Positions 1-8,164 are shown, counted from the first letter of the stretch. The stretch: DNA of 64,000 nt from Bacillus sp. UNC41MFS5 (GCF_000686805.1 NZ_KK366018.1:161759-225758), one strand, 5' to 3'. Numbers and translations are program-made. The notes: generated from the letters alone by a model not told the origin.

Positions 1-108
1 GTATGGGATTGCATTCGAATTATTGTCATTTAACCATAAAACAGAAACAGCTTTCGTTAAAGAAAAATAGTTTGTTAATTTAATAAGTATAAATTCTTCC
101 TAATAAAA

Positions 109-138
109 AGAGTGTCTCTGGACACTCTGTTTTTTTTT
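109..138. terminator. hairpin terminator
   Basis: An 8-bp perfect stem (agagtgtc / gacactct) with a 4-base loop is followed by nine T. A-rich sequence on the other side lets it work for the minus strand too, just past the end of the coat gene at 195. Confidence 0.75.
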
Positions 139-194
139 GAAAAAAGCTGATGCTTGTTCACTAATTACCCACTAGAACACTTTAATGTTAGAAA

Positions 195-872
195 TTAAGT
201 CATATGGATTGTTTTAATATGTTGAAGATTAATAAAAACCGGATCTTCTTTTGCGCCAATTAATTCCACAAAATTATCCTTAATCGCTTTTACCTTTCCG
301 ATAACATGTTCATTTTCCGCGATATTAAAGACAATCAATTCCCCAGTTAACTTTTCAATTTGAACTTCAAATGATCTTGCAAAGGTAATATTACTTGGAT
401 TCACAGGCAGATTTGCGTTACTTAGACCGTATGGACGTTGATTATTTGTGTATGGAATTAACCATTTTAAATGGTTCAGTGATATAAACATGGTTTTATA
501 AATTGGCGAGTAGAAGACAAAATAATTATTCATAATACTAATGATATAACCATGTAAAGCCTGGTTACTCGTTACATAAATTTCTGTAAAAATCCCTTTG
601 GCGGCTGTTAATGTTTTTCGCAATGAGATTTCTTCGTTATTATTATAAATAGGTGTTGGTTCGTCATTAAGGGAAATTCCATCGAACTCATTAATTTCAT
701 CTTGGGTTAAATAACGCCAGTTTTGGCAATGTATAGCAGGGATGTAAAGGTAGTCATATCCATTAAAAATAACCCATAAATCGCTGCCTACATCAATAAG
801 TAATCCTTTAATGTATTTCTTCCCTGAAATCTCTAATTTGATATATTTACCGATATTATCTTTCAACTTCAT
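195..872 (-). CDS. CotB-type/DUF2642-like spore protein, no Ser-rich tail
   Basis: A 225-residue protein of small beta-strand (Sm-like) modules. The N-terminus has a KYIKLEISGKKYIKG stretch. The C-terminus reads LTGELIVFNIAENEHVIGK and ends in NLQHIKTIHMT, a pattern I associate with DUF2642 and CotB N-terminal domains of Bacillus spores. The start at 872 is chosen because an aaaggatg-type site precedes it; an upstream in-frame ATG at 902 lacks a site. It is the last minus-strand gene of the cotH-cotB cluster and has no serine-rich tail, so it may be a structural coat partner rather than a CotH substrate. Family assignment is from memory of the pattern, and the function is inferred from neighbours. 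Confidence 0.6.
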   Translation of the reverse strand: MKLKDNIGKYIKLEISGKKYIKGLLIDVGSDLWVIFNGYDYLYIPAIHCQNWRYLTQDEINEFDGISLNDEPTPIYNNNEEISLRKTLTAAKGIFTEIYVTSNQALHGYIISIMNNYFVFYSPIYKTMFISLNHLKWLIPYTNNQRPYGLSNANLPVNPSNITFARSFEVQIEKLTGELIVFNIAENEHVIGKVKAIKDNFVELIGAKEDPVFINLQHIKTIHMT

Positions 873-1063
873 ATACTCACATCCTTTCCTTTGTTTTCCC
901 ATTTACAAATAGAGGAGGGCTGAAAACACGTTTAAACGATATCTTGGATACTTTGTTTTGAAATGCCCACCTCATATTTGTATGGGGTTTGGGGATCTTA
1001 ACAGGGGAAATTTGGGGATTAAACAAATACTTCTATTCAATTTTCCATTTATATTTCATAAAT

Positions 1064-2716
1064 TTAAAATCTAGTTGCCCGGTTGTTTCTGTTTGGCCAT
1101 CCCGCAAAAGGGAAAGTCCTTGGGTTTTCAATATTTCCTGGTTCACCAGCAAAACGAAGTACCTTCTGCTCTGGCTCTTTTTGTTTCCATACATTTTGAC
1201 TGCTGTTAAATGTAGTTTCAGCTGGTATTGTTTGTTCTGTTTTCTTCGATGTTACGTTTTGTGAAGCGGCAGTATTTGCTGTTTCTTGTGTTTTTGTTGC
1301 TCTTACTTCAGTCAGTTGTACTTTAAACGGTGGTGCTGGATTATTTTCTGTATTTACAAGAGTTGCTGTTTCTTTTACTGATTTCATTCCCTCTGATTGA
1401 TGGTTATCTTTAACATTGCTCCACTTTGTTTCTTCAGACTTTTTATCCTTCGTTCTCATTTCAACGGATGATTTTGAAGAGTCCTTTTCACTTGTATGAG
1501 ATTTTTTTGACCTAAAGATATTTGTAGGAATTTCATCCTTGGTTTGAACCATTGTAGATTCAATTTTAATTGGCTGTGACCAGACCATAGTGTTATTAGG
1601 TTCGACTACGTCTATCTTATCAGTAACCACTTGCTCCGTTTCACATTCCATTAGTGATGGAGATTTAGCGGATTTGCTGCTGTCTTCCTTTGAGATCACT
1701 TCTAAATTATTTACTGTAATGTTATCACTTTTTTTGGAAGATGAATCAGATTTATTCTTAGATTTGTTCTCACTTCTTTTGGATGATGAAGATGAAGAAG
1801 ATGATGAATCAGATTTATTCTTAGATTTGTTATCGCTTCTTTTGGATGATAAAGATGAAGAAGATGATGAATCAGATTTATTCTTAGATTTGTTATCGCT
1901 TCTTTTGGATGATGAAGATGATGAATCAGATTTATTCTTAGATTTGTTACTACTACTTTTAGATGATGAAGATGAAGATGATGAAGATGATTTATTTTTA
2001 GATTTGTTACTACTACTTTTAGATGATGAAGATGAAGATGATGAAGATGATTTATTCTTAGATTTGTTACTACTACTTTCAGATGATGAAGATGAAGATG
2101 ATGAAGATGATTTATTCTTAGATTTGTTACTACTACTTTTAGATGATGAAGATGATGAAGATGATGAAGATGATGAAGATGATGAAGATGATGAAGATGA
2201 TTTATTCTTAGATTTGTTATCACTTTTTTGGGATGAGGAATTAGATTTATTGCTTTGCGAACTAGCATTAGTTGATTCAGCGTTTGTTGCTTGGTCATTA
2301 ATGTATCCTTTTAAAATATTAGTAATTTGGTTTAATTTTATTAAGATTTTTTCTTCTCCATCTATAAGTGTTGCAAAATCTTCATCCACTACGCTCACTA
2401 TGCCACTAAAATTTTGTTTATTTACGCATAGAACAGATACCCAAGAATTTTTAAAGGAGTTTAACACCTCAGTTAAACTTTGTGTTCTTAAAAAATTGGT
2501 TGTTGTTTCTTCACTCTGAAATAGTTTTGTATTTTTTGTGATGGCTTGAATCTGTTCAAAATTATAATAAAAGACATAATTATTTTCGTCTTCCATGATG
2601 ATGTGATCTCTCTCTACACCAATCAGTTTACCAGTAACCATCTCTTCACCTATATATAGATTTACATTGTAGCCTAATAATAAATCCAATGAGGATGAGA
2701 TTTTATCTAAACCCAT
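1064..2716 (-). CDS. CotB-like spore coat protein with Ser/Lys/Asn-rich repeats
   Basis: A 550-residue protein. Residues about 1-140 form an Sm-like CotB-type region (LLLGYNVNLYIGEEMVTGKL and a second module). Residues about 150-350 are polyserine blocks separated by KSSSNKSKNKS or KRSDNKSKNKS units. The remaining 200 residues are Thr/Lys/Glu-rich and end in PFAGWPNRNNRATRF. In B. subtilis the Ser/Lys tail of CotB is phosphorylated by the coat kinase CotH, whose gene lies upstream here, so this is a probable CotH substrate. An aaggagga site stands correctly before ATG 2716. The repeats are near-identical at the DNA level, so length variation between strains is likely. Outer coat location is inferred from the family. 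Confidence 0.8.
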   Translation of the reverse strand: MGLDKISSSLDLLLGYNVNLYIGEEMVTGKLIGVERDHIIMEDENNYVFYYNFEQIQAITKNTKLFQSEETTTNFLRTQSLTEVLNSFKNSWVSVLCVNKQNFSGIVSVVDEDFATLIDGEEKILIKLNQITNILKGYINDQATNAESTNASSQSNKSNSSSQKSDNKSKNKSSSSSSSSSSSSSSSSSSSSKSSSNKSKNKSSSSSSSSSSESSSNKSKNKSSSSSSSSSSKSSSNKSKNKSSSSSSSSSSKSSSNKSKNKSDSSSSSSKRSDNKSKNKSDSSSSSSLSSKRSDNKSKNKSDSSSSSSSSSKRSENKSKNKSDSSSKKSDNITVNNLEVISKEDSSKSAKSPSLMECETEQVVTDKIDVVEPNNTMVWSQPIKIESTMVQTKDEIPTNIFRSKKSHTSEKDSSKSSVEMRTKDKKSEETKWSNVKDNHQSEGMKSVKETATLVNTENNPAPPFKVQLTEVRATKTQETANTAASQNVTSKKTEQTIPAETTFNSSQNVWKQKEPEQKVLRFAGEPGNIENPRTFPFAGWPNRNNRATRF

Positions 2717-2736
2717 TAAAAGTCCTCCTTAGAGAT

Positions 2737-2773
2737 AACCATTTCGCTTCTCTTAATGAGAAGCGATATGGTT
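2737..2773. other. intergenic hairpin between two coat genes
   Basis: The arms aaccatttcgcttctc and gagaagcgatatggtt (one mismatch) form a strong hairpin between two minus-strand coat genes. The T-run follows only on the plus strand, so it would stop plus-strand transcripts and may protect or process the minus-strand mRNA. Confidence 0.5.
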
Positions 2774-2774
2774 T

Positions 2775-3263
2775 TTATTTTTTCTTGTTTTCGCTTTTAC
2801 CATTACCTTGTGCTTCAGCCTCTTCTTCTTCAGGCTTTTCGATTTTTAATCCGTAGCTAATATTACGAATGTGGAACATCGAGAGACGAACGATTTCTTC
2901 TTTATTGATTAATGAAACATAATCCTTATTTACTTCGCCCAATACACCTTCTAATTTCTCTGGACCTCCACGGTTAATTTTGACCCATTGGTACATTAAG
3001 GAATGTAACATCCCCTGAAAATTTTCAGCTTGCTTATATTCGAATCCTTCAGGAATCTCAATATCGAACTCTAGCTGATCCTTTGCATTCTCCGTTACAC
3101 TTTTAATATGATGTGTGCAGTAGTATACAACACCATCATCTTCTGTAAGAAGGACGAGATGGTCATCATTAACGTCCATTAATTTACCTATTCTTGAATC
3201 TGGACCACCACGATCAATCTTAACAATTTTACCCACTAAAGACTTCATCATGTCTCTATTCAT
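2775..3263 (-). CDS. CotB N-terminal-domain spore coat protein (short form)
   Basis: A 162-residue protein with two copies of the CotB-type module: KIVKIDRGGPDSRIGKL near the start and VKINRGGPEKLEGVLG in the second half, each followed by a strand ending in HHIKSV or FHIRNI. The RGGPE and HIKSI signatures match the N-terminal region of B. subtilis CotB. The Ser-rich tail is missing, replaced by a short acidic then basic end (EEEEAEAQGNGKSENKKK). ATG 3263 follows aaggaggaaaag; a longer reading from 3308 has no site. It sits between cotH and the long CotB-like gene, as if the globular and Ser-rich parts of CotB were distributed over separate genes. Confidence 0.78.
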   Translation of the reverse strand: MNRDMMKSLVGKIVKIDRGGPDSRIGKLMDVNDDHLVLLTEDDGVVYYCTHHIKSVTENAKDQLEFDIEIPEGFEYKQAENFQGMLHSLMYQWVKINRGGPEKLEGVLGEVNKDYVSLINKEEIVRLSMFHIRNISYGLKIEKPEEEEAEAQGNGKSENKKK

Positions 3264-3387
3264 AAAAATCTTTTCCTCCTTCAAATTAAATAAACATTTA
3301 CACTGCATCTATATGTATCACGGGATGATGTTGTACTAATAAAGTAGCCTTTTTTTCCTGTTTTAGAAAAAAATAGGCAAAAAAAAA

Positions 3388-3412
3388 AGTATATGATTAA
3401 ATTTCATATACT
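3388..3412 (-). terminator. terminator of cotH
   Basis: The inverted repeat agtatatga / tcatatact is followed on the minus strand by about ten T. It overlaps the cotH stop codon and separates cotH from the CotB genes. Confidence 0.7.
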
Positions 3413-4489
3413 CTTCACTTTAAAAAATGATTTTAATTCTTTCTTTAGATAAGCATTTCTTTTTTTTATAAAATTAAAATAAACCTTTTTTTCTTGCTCA
3501 AGGGTATCAGCTGTAGAATTTACATACGGATCTAGACTAATGTGTGGTTTTAAGGTTTCGAATAAGCCATCAATTATAGGTTTTTGAACATCCAGAGTAA
3601 AATCGTTATCTAGAATACTTGTTAAAATTTCATTATAAAGGTTTCTAAATTGTGGAAAGTGGAAAAGTCTTGCAGAAAGTGTGTTATATCCAGTTAATGG
3701 AACATAGTCATAATCAAGTTTTCTTCCATGAAGATTTCTTCCCCAGGTTCCATCATAATCCCAAGGAGAAATTTCATAAAGTCCTGTTTCACCATTTTTA
3801 TATAATGCATAATTATGGATAAAACCATCATAATTCTGAACACATACCGCTCCAGCTACCCATTTTAAGTATTTCTCTACATCCAATACTTTTGGGATTT
3901 CTTTTGCAAAATCTTCATTATTTAGCGTATTAATCATGGCAATAAAGTTACGTAAATCATGAATATCCTCTTTATCTCCGTATTTTAAAGTGTATCCTTG
4001 ATCCAACCTTTTTTTTATTTCTTTTTTCTTTGTTAATAAGGAGAAATTTGCTCGATTATTGGTTGCATAAATAATAGGTCCATCCTGCAGTTTTCTCTTT
4101 TTAAGGAGATATTGATCAAAGGATTCAATCTCTAAGTAAATACCCTTATTATAACCATTGATATACAACAGAACATGCTGCGAGTGTGGAGAGATGACGC
4201 CAACTCGATCAAAGAAATCAAGCGATAATTTATTCCTGCTTAAAGATACATCTGAAAATTCTGCATTAAGGTGAATTTCATGGGTCCCATTGACCTTGAA
4301 CGGCTTTTGAAACACTATGCGATAGGATTTTTTTTTCTTATCCCTTATTACGTTACCTCGATAAGCTACTTTAATACTAATACGATCTTCACCTATTTTT
4401 AATATCGCTGGTACTAATTCATCATTCCAAATGTCGTTATCCAATTTTCTTAACCACTTGGGATTAATTAAAATTTCATATTTTAACAC
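3404..4489 (-). CDS. cotH: spore coat protein kinase CotH
   Basis: A 361-residue protein of the CotH kinase family, about the size of B. subtilis CotH (362 aa). CotH is an atypical protein kinase that phosphorylates serines in CotB and CotG and is needed for outer coat assembly. Visible landmarks are the N-terminal RGNVIRDKKKKSYRI segment, NKLSLDFFDRVG, LYINGYNKGIYLEIES in the nucleotide-binding part, and the catalytic/metal motif ISPWDYDGTWGRN. The gene is divergent from the Ser/Gly-rich CotG-like gene at 4661 and lies upstream of CotB-type genes, the same association as cotB-cotG-cotH in B. subtilis. Mother-cell expression is expected but inferred. Confidence 0.93.
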   Translation of the reverse strand: MLKYEILINPKWLRKLDNDIWNDELVPAILKIGEDRISIKVAYRGNVIRDKKKKSYRIVFQKPFKVNGTHEIHLNAEFSDVSLSRNKLSLDFFDRVGVISPHSQHVLLYINGYNKGIYLEIESFDQYLLKKRKLQDGPIIYATNNRANFSLLTKKKEIKKRLDQGYTLKYGDKEDIHDLRNFIAMINTLNNEDFAKEIPKVLDVEKYLKWVAGAVCVQNYDGFIHNYALYKNGETGLYEISPWDYDGTWGRNLHGRKLDYDYVPLTGYNTLSARLFHFPQFRNLYNEILTSILDNDFTLDVQKPIIDGLFETLKPHISLDPYVNSTADTLEQEKKVYFNFIKKRNAYLKKELKSFFKVKSI

Positions 4490-4548
4490 TTGAATTCTCC
4501 TAAGTCATATTTTTTCTAGATATATGCATCCTCACAAGCGAATGTGTG

Positions 4549-4557
4549 CATAACTTA
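4549..4557 (+). promoter_or_regulatory. possible sigma-K -10 element for the CotG-like gene
   Basis: CATAACTTA fits the sigma-K -10 consensus CATANNNTA and lies 104 bp before ATG 4661 in the cotH/cotG-like divergent spacer. No AC-type -35 sits at the ideal spacing, so this is tentative. Confidence 0.35.
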
Positions 4558-4660
4558 AAAAATATCAGACTAAAAAAATATATGATTGTCTATGTCAAAT
4601 AGATGAAATCATCATAATCTGAAATAGAAAAGAAAAAATGTTTAGGAAAGTGGTGGGAAA

Positions 4661-6295
4661 ATGGTACTAAAGCTTGATATTGAGCATTTACTTTCACAAG
4701 CTAAAGAAAATGGCTTAGTTGGCTTTTTAGATAACAATCCTGTAAGTAAAAAAGAGAGCAGCAATAAGTCAAAGTCAGATAGTACAGGATCTACTGGAAA
4801 GAACAGCAGTAGCAGCACTAGTAGTAGCACGAGCGGCAGCACCAGTAGCTGTGGAAGCTCTGGCAGCACCGGCAGCAGCACAGGTAGCAGCACAGGTAGC
4901 AGCAGCACTGACAGCGGAAGCAAAGGCAGTGGCAGCACAGGTAGCAGCAGCACCGGCAGCGGAAGCAAAGGCAGTGGCAGCTCAGGTAGCAGCAGCACCG
5001 GCAGCGGAAGCAAAGGCAGTGGCAGCTCAGGTAGCAGCAGCACCGGCAGCGGAAGTAAAGGCAGTGGCAGCTCAAGCAGCGGCAGCTCAAGTAGCAGCAG
5101 CTCAAGCAGCAGTAGCAGTTCTGGAAGTGGAAGCAGCGGCAGCTCAGGAAGTAGCAGCAGCAAAGGACATAAAGGGCCTAAAGCACCTAAAGCACCTAAA
5201 GGACAACAAGGCAGCAGCGGCAGCTCTGGCAGTAGCAGCTCTGGCAGTAGCAGCTCTGGCAGTAGCAGCCATGGCAGTAGCAGCTCTGGCAGTAGCAGCT
5301 CTGGCAGTAGCAGCACTGACAGTAGCAGCACTGGCAGTGGCAGCACTGGCAGTAGCAGCTCTGGCAGTGGCAGCACTGGCAGTAGCAGCTCTGGCAGTAG
5401 CAGCACTGGCAGCAGCAGCACTGGCAGCAGCAGCACTGGCAGCAGCAGCTCTGGCAGTAGCAGCCATGGCAGTAGCAGCACTGGCAGTAGCAGCACTGGC
5501 AGTTCAAGCACTGGCAGTGGCAGTAGCAGTTCAAGCAGTGGCAGTAGCAGTTCAAGCAGTAGCAGTTCAAGCAGTAGCAGTTCAAGCAGTAGCAGTAGCA
5601 GTTCAAGCAGTGGCAGTAGCAGTTCAAGCAGTGGCAGCACTGGTAGTGGCAGTCATGGCAGTAGCAGCACTGGCAGTAGCAGCACTGGCAGTGGCAGCAC
5701 TGGCAGTAGCAGCACTGGCAGTGGCAGCACTGGCAGTGGCAGCACTGGCAGTAGCAGCACTGGCAGTAGCAGCACTGGCAGTGGCAGCACTGGCAGTAGC
5801 AGCACTGGCAGTGGCAGCACTGGCAGTAGCAGTCATGGCAGTAGCAGCACTGGCAGTTCAAGCAGCGGCAGCTCAAGCAGCAGTGGAAGTTCCAGCAGCG
5901 GCAAAGGACAAAAAGGGCCTAAAGCTCCTAAAGCTCCTAAAGCTCCTAAAGGACAACAAGGCAGCAGCAGCAGTTCTGGCAGCAGCAGCTCTGGCAGCAG
6001 CAGTTCTGGCAGCAGTAGCTCTGGTAGCAGCAGCACTGGCAGCAGCAGCACTGGCAGCAGCAGCTCTGGTAGCAGTAGCTCTGGTAGCAGTAGCTCTGGC
6101 AAGAGCAGCTCTGGTAGCAGTAGCTCTGGCAAGAGCAGCTCTGGTAGCAGTAGCTCTGGCAAGAGCAGCTCTGGTAGCAGTAGCTCTGGCAAGAGCAGCT
6201 CTGGCAAGAGCAGCACTGGCAGCAGCAGCACTGGCAGCAGCAGTTCTGGCAGCAGTAACTCTGGTAGTAGCAGCACCGGGAAGAGTGGCCATTAA
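4661..6295 (+). CDS. CotG-like Ser/Gly-rich repetitive spore coat protein
   Basis: A 544-residue protein. The first about 40 residues are ordinary (LKLDIEHLLSQAKENGLVGF). The rest is almost only S, G, T and K in 5-residue units of the SSSTG / SSSSG / GSGSKG kind. Two islands interrupt the repeats: KGHKGPKAPKAPKGQQG at residues 168-184 and a longer version from residue 415. The last 120 residues carry regular GKSSSG units. It lies opposite cotH across 171 bp, like cotG in B. subtilis, and offers hundreds of serines as CotH substrates. The repeat unit differs from B. subtilis CotG (Ser/Lys/Arg 13-mers), so orthology is by position and composition only. An aaagtggtggg site precedes ATG 4661. Local GC is far above that of the flanks. 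Confidence 0.8.
   Translation: MVLKLDIEHLLSQAKENGLVGFLDNNPVSKKESSNKSKSDSTGSTGKNSSSSTSSSTSGSTSSCGSSGSTGSSTGSSTGSSSTDSGSKGSGSTGSSSTGSGSKGSGSSGSSSTGSGSKGSGSSGSSSTGSGSKGSGSSSSGSSSSSSSSSSSSSGSGSSGSSGSSSSKGHKGPKAPKAPKGQQGSSGSSGSSSSGSSSSGSSSHGSSSSGSSSSGSSSTDSSSTGSGSTGSSSSGSGSTGSSSSGSSSTGSSSTGSSSTGSSSSGSSSHGSSSTGSSSTGSSSTGSGSSSSSSGSSSSSSSSSSSSSSSSSSSSSSSGSSSSSSGSTGSGSHGSSSTGSSSTGSGSTGSSSTGSGSTGSGSTGSSSTGSSSTGSGSTGSSSTGSGSTGSSSHGSSSTGSSSSGSSSSSGSSSSGKGQKGPKAPKAPKAPKGQQGSSSSSGSSSSGSSSSGSSSSGSSSTGSSSTGSSSSGSSSSGSSSSGKSSSGSSSSGKSSSGSSSSGKSSSGSSSSGKSSSGKSSTGSSSTGSSSSGSSNSGSSSTGKSGH
4803..6282 (+). repeat. tandem low-complexity DNA repeat inside the CotG-like gene
   Basis: About 1.5 kb of imperfect tandem units such as ggcagtagcagcact (15 bp) and longer higher-order repeats. 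Codon choice varies (agc/agt, ggc/ggt) in block patterns, indicating unequal exchange or slippage. It creates long spurious open frames in all other frames. Confidence 0.9.
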
Positions 6296-6316
6296 GGTTG
6301 AGAATATAAGTAGACT

Positions 6317-6346
6317 ACCGATACTTAAACAGTATCGGTTTTTTTG
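6317..6346 (+). terminator. terminator of CotG-like gene
   Basis: A perfect 9-bp stem (accgatact / agtatcggt) with a 5-base loop is followed by seven T, 21 bp after the stop codon. Confidence 0.85.
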
Positions 6347-6400
6347 ATTAATTCGTACATAAACCCAACAAAAAACATTAGGGACACGCAACTATTTTTA

Positions 6401-6583
6401 AGGCTCTGTTAAACGATATTGTTGTTTTTTACTCTGTTGATTGGAGCGGAAGGCGCTCGACTCCTGCGGTAGTATGGGGCAGGGGAGACCCCACAGGCGC
6501 TAAAGCGCCGAGGAGGCTCTCCGGCACGCCCGCGGAAAGCGAGCCCCTGGAGCGGAAATCAACAACCAAATTTAACAGAGCTA
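6401..6583. repeat. MITE-like intergenic repeat (GATTGGAGCGGAAGG family)
   Basis: A GC-rich 180-bp island is bounded by an 11-bp inverted repeat (gctctgttaaa at 6403-6413, tttaacagagc at 6571-6581). The interior starts gattggagcggaaggcgc and ends with a related ggagcggaaatcaac, with several nested inverted repeats. I recognise this interior as a repeat common between genes in many Bacillaceae genomes. Near-identical ctattttta / ctatttttta flank the ends like a target duplication. No coding frame is present, so any mobility would need a transposase acting in trans. Confidence 0.65.
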
Positions 6584-6645
6584 TTTTTTAAAACAATAGG
6601 TAAAAATCTAGATATATTTTCTAAAATATTTCTAGTTAAACGCTG

Positions 6646-6767
6646 ATTTACTCCCTTTACGAGATATTCGTTTAGCACAAGCCAGAGCTTTAGGACGTAC
6701 TATGAAGCAAAGGACAAGATTGAATAAACGGAAAATTACGAAGGAAACTTAGGTGAAGGGAGTAAAT
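6646..6767 (+). promoter_or_regulatory. structured leader masking the ribosome binding site of the permease gene
   Basis: A perfect 12-bp inverted repeat (atttactccctt at 6646-6657, aagggagtaaat at 6756-6767) encloses 98 bases just upstream of the permease start. The 3' arm contains aagggag, the only plausible ribosome binding site, so base pairing would hide it. The enclosed segment holds a 16-codon reading frame. It resembles a closing helix of a riboswitch-type leader, but I do not recognise a known class. Confidence 0.5.
6702..6752 (+). CDS. possible basic leader peptide
   Basis: A 16-codon frame, MKQRTRLNKRKITKET, has an agga site 8 bases before its ATG and ends 3 bases before the masked binding site of the permease gene. 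Translation here would disrupt the enclosing 12-bp helix, so it could act as a regulatory upstream ORF. It may also be chance; the only support is position and composition. Confidence 0.3.
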   Translation: MKQRTRLNKRKITKET

Positions 6768-6775
6768 TAACTTTT

Positions 6776-8134
6776 ATGTATTATCAATCGACGGTAATTA
6801 TCACCATCTTCGCTTTTATTCTAACAATGGTCCTGATCTTTATCCGTCCCAAAAATATGAACGAAGCAATACCGGCTGCAGTAGGCGCCATCCTCGTCTT
6901 TTTAAGTGGAAGCGTTTCAATCGGGGATTTACTTGACATAAGTTCTAAGGTTACTGGGGCAGCAATTACTATTATCGCGACAATCGTTATGGCGATCGTA
7001 CTCGAAAGCTTTGGCTTTTTTAGTTGGACAGCAGCTTTAATGTTAAAGCTCTCAAAGGGCTCCGGAATACGATTGTTTTGGAATACCTTATTACTTTGCT
7101 TTTTGATGACTCTATTTTTTAACAACGATGGAAGTATATTAATAACCACACCGATATTGATTTTAATATTAAATAATTTGAAGTTAAAGAACCGGCAGAA
7201 GATTCCATTCCTATTAAGTGGTGCGTTAATTGCGACTGCCTCAAGCGCCCCAATCGGTGTAAGTAATATCGTTAATCTAATTGCGTTGAAAATCATTGGT
7301 ATGGATTTGTATCTTCAAACGGAAATGATGTTTGTTCCTGGAGTACTAGGATTACTATTTTTATCCTATCTTTTATACCTAGTATTCAAGAAAGATATTC
7401 CAACAGAAATCCGCTTCCACTCCTACTCAATCCCACTGCAAAAAAACCGCCCATACCATCCACTCCAACAAGGATCCGAAAGCTTATTTGACCAACAAAA
7501 GAAACTCATGATTAATATGCTTATCTTCGTTTTCCTTGTAAGGATTAGTCTTTTCGTCGCTTCCTTTATTGGCATCTCAGTCTCTTTAGTTGCTGTGTGT
7601 GGTTCTATTATCTTATTGATTTGGAGATGGGTATATTTAAAGATAAACCCAAAAGACGTGGCAGGAAAAATACCGTGGCATATATTAATCTTCGCCTTTA
7701 GTATGTATGTCATCATCTACGGATTACACAATATTGGATTATCGCAACTTCTATTAAGCTATTTAAAACCAATGGTTAATGACAGTTTGTTTCATGCAAG
7801 TTTAACCATGGGGGCAATCACTGCCTTTCTCTCAAATATCTTTAACAATCATCCAGCCTTAATGATATCCACTTTTGCCTTGACCGATATGGGACTAACT
7901 CCGTTATTAACAAAAACCGTATACTTATCAAACATCATTGGCAGTGATATAGGGTCGCTAATCCTTCCAATCGGTACTCTTGCAACTCTCCTATGGATGC
8001 ATATTTTAAAGACAAATAAAATAAGAATAACATGGTGGGAATATATTAAAGTTACCATTGTTGTAATTCCTGCGACATTGGTCTTCACCCTCATTAGCTT
8101 ATACTTATGGCTATTACTAGTATTTGCAGCATGA
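6776..8134 (+). CDS. ArsB/NhaD-family ion transporter
   Basis: A 452-residue polytopic membrane protein of the ion transporter superfamily that includes ArsB arsenite pumps, NhaD antiporters and B. subtilis YdfA. Typical segments are RPKNMNEAIPAAVGA near the N-terminus, FFNNDGSILITTPI, LSGALIATASSAPIGVSN, and in the second half SNIFNNHPALM and SNIIGSDIGSLILPIG, the paired Asn/Asp-rich half-helix motifs of this fold. No ars regulator or ArsC is adjacent, so arsenite specificity is not proven. A close paralogue lies at 23080 on the other strand. The start is ATG 6776, with a long 13-base spacing from aagggag. Confidence 0.82.
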   Translation: MYYQSTVIITIFAFILTMVLIFIRPKNMNEAIPAAVGAILVFLSGSVSIGDLLDISSKVTGAAITIIATIVMAIVLESFGFFSWTAALMLKLSKGSGIRLFWNTLLLCFLMTLFFNNDGSILITTPILILILNNLKLKNRQKIPFLLSGALIATASSAPIGVSNIVNLIALKIIGMDLYLQTEMMFVPGVLGLLFLSYLLYLVFKKDIPTEIRFHSYSIPLQKNRPYHPLQQGSESLFDQQKKLMINMLIFVFLVRISLFVASFIGISVSLVAVCGSIILLIWRWVYLKINPKDVAGKIPWHILIFAFSMYVIIYGLHNIGLSQLLLSYLKPMVNDSLFHASLTMGAITAFLSNIFNNHPALMISTFALTDMGLTPLLTKTVYLSNIIGSDIGSLILPIGTLATLLWMHILKTNKIRITWWEYIKVTIVVIPATLVFTLISLYLWLLLVFAA

Positions 8135-8140
8135 TAAAAT

Positions 8141-8164
8141 AGGACTCATCATTCGATGAGTCCT
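8141..8164. terminator. bidirectional terminator
   Basis: A perfect 10-bp stem (aggactcatc / gatgagtcct) with a 4-base loop lies between the convergent permease and VanZ-like genes, touching the stop codon of the latter. Confidence 0.8.

Noticed and set aside
1590..2519. Plus-strand Asp/Glu/Leu-rich frame
   Set aside because: Antisense reading of the polyserine/KSKNK repeats of the CotB-like gene; no start signal.
4851..6347. Long plus-strand frame coding an Ala/Val-rich protein, and several Leu/Pro- or Cys-rich frames on the minus strand
   Set aside because: All are out-of-frame readings of the CotG-like tandem repeat, which lacks stop codons in every frame; no ribosome sites and improbable composition.
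6600..6755. Known riboswitch classes (yybP-ykoY, fluoride, NiCo, ydaO) for the permease leader
   Set aside because: None of their conserved cores could be found; kept as an unassigned leader.
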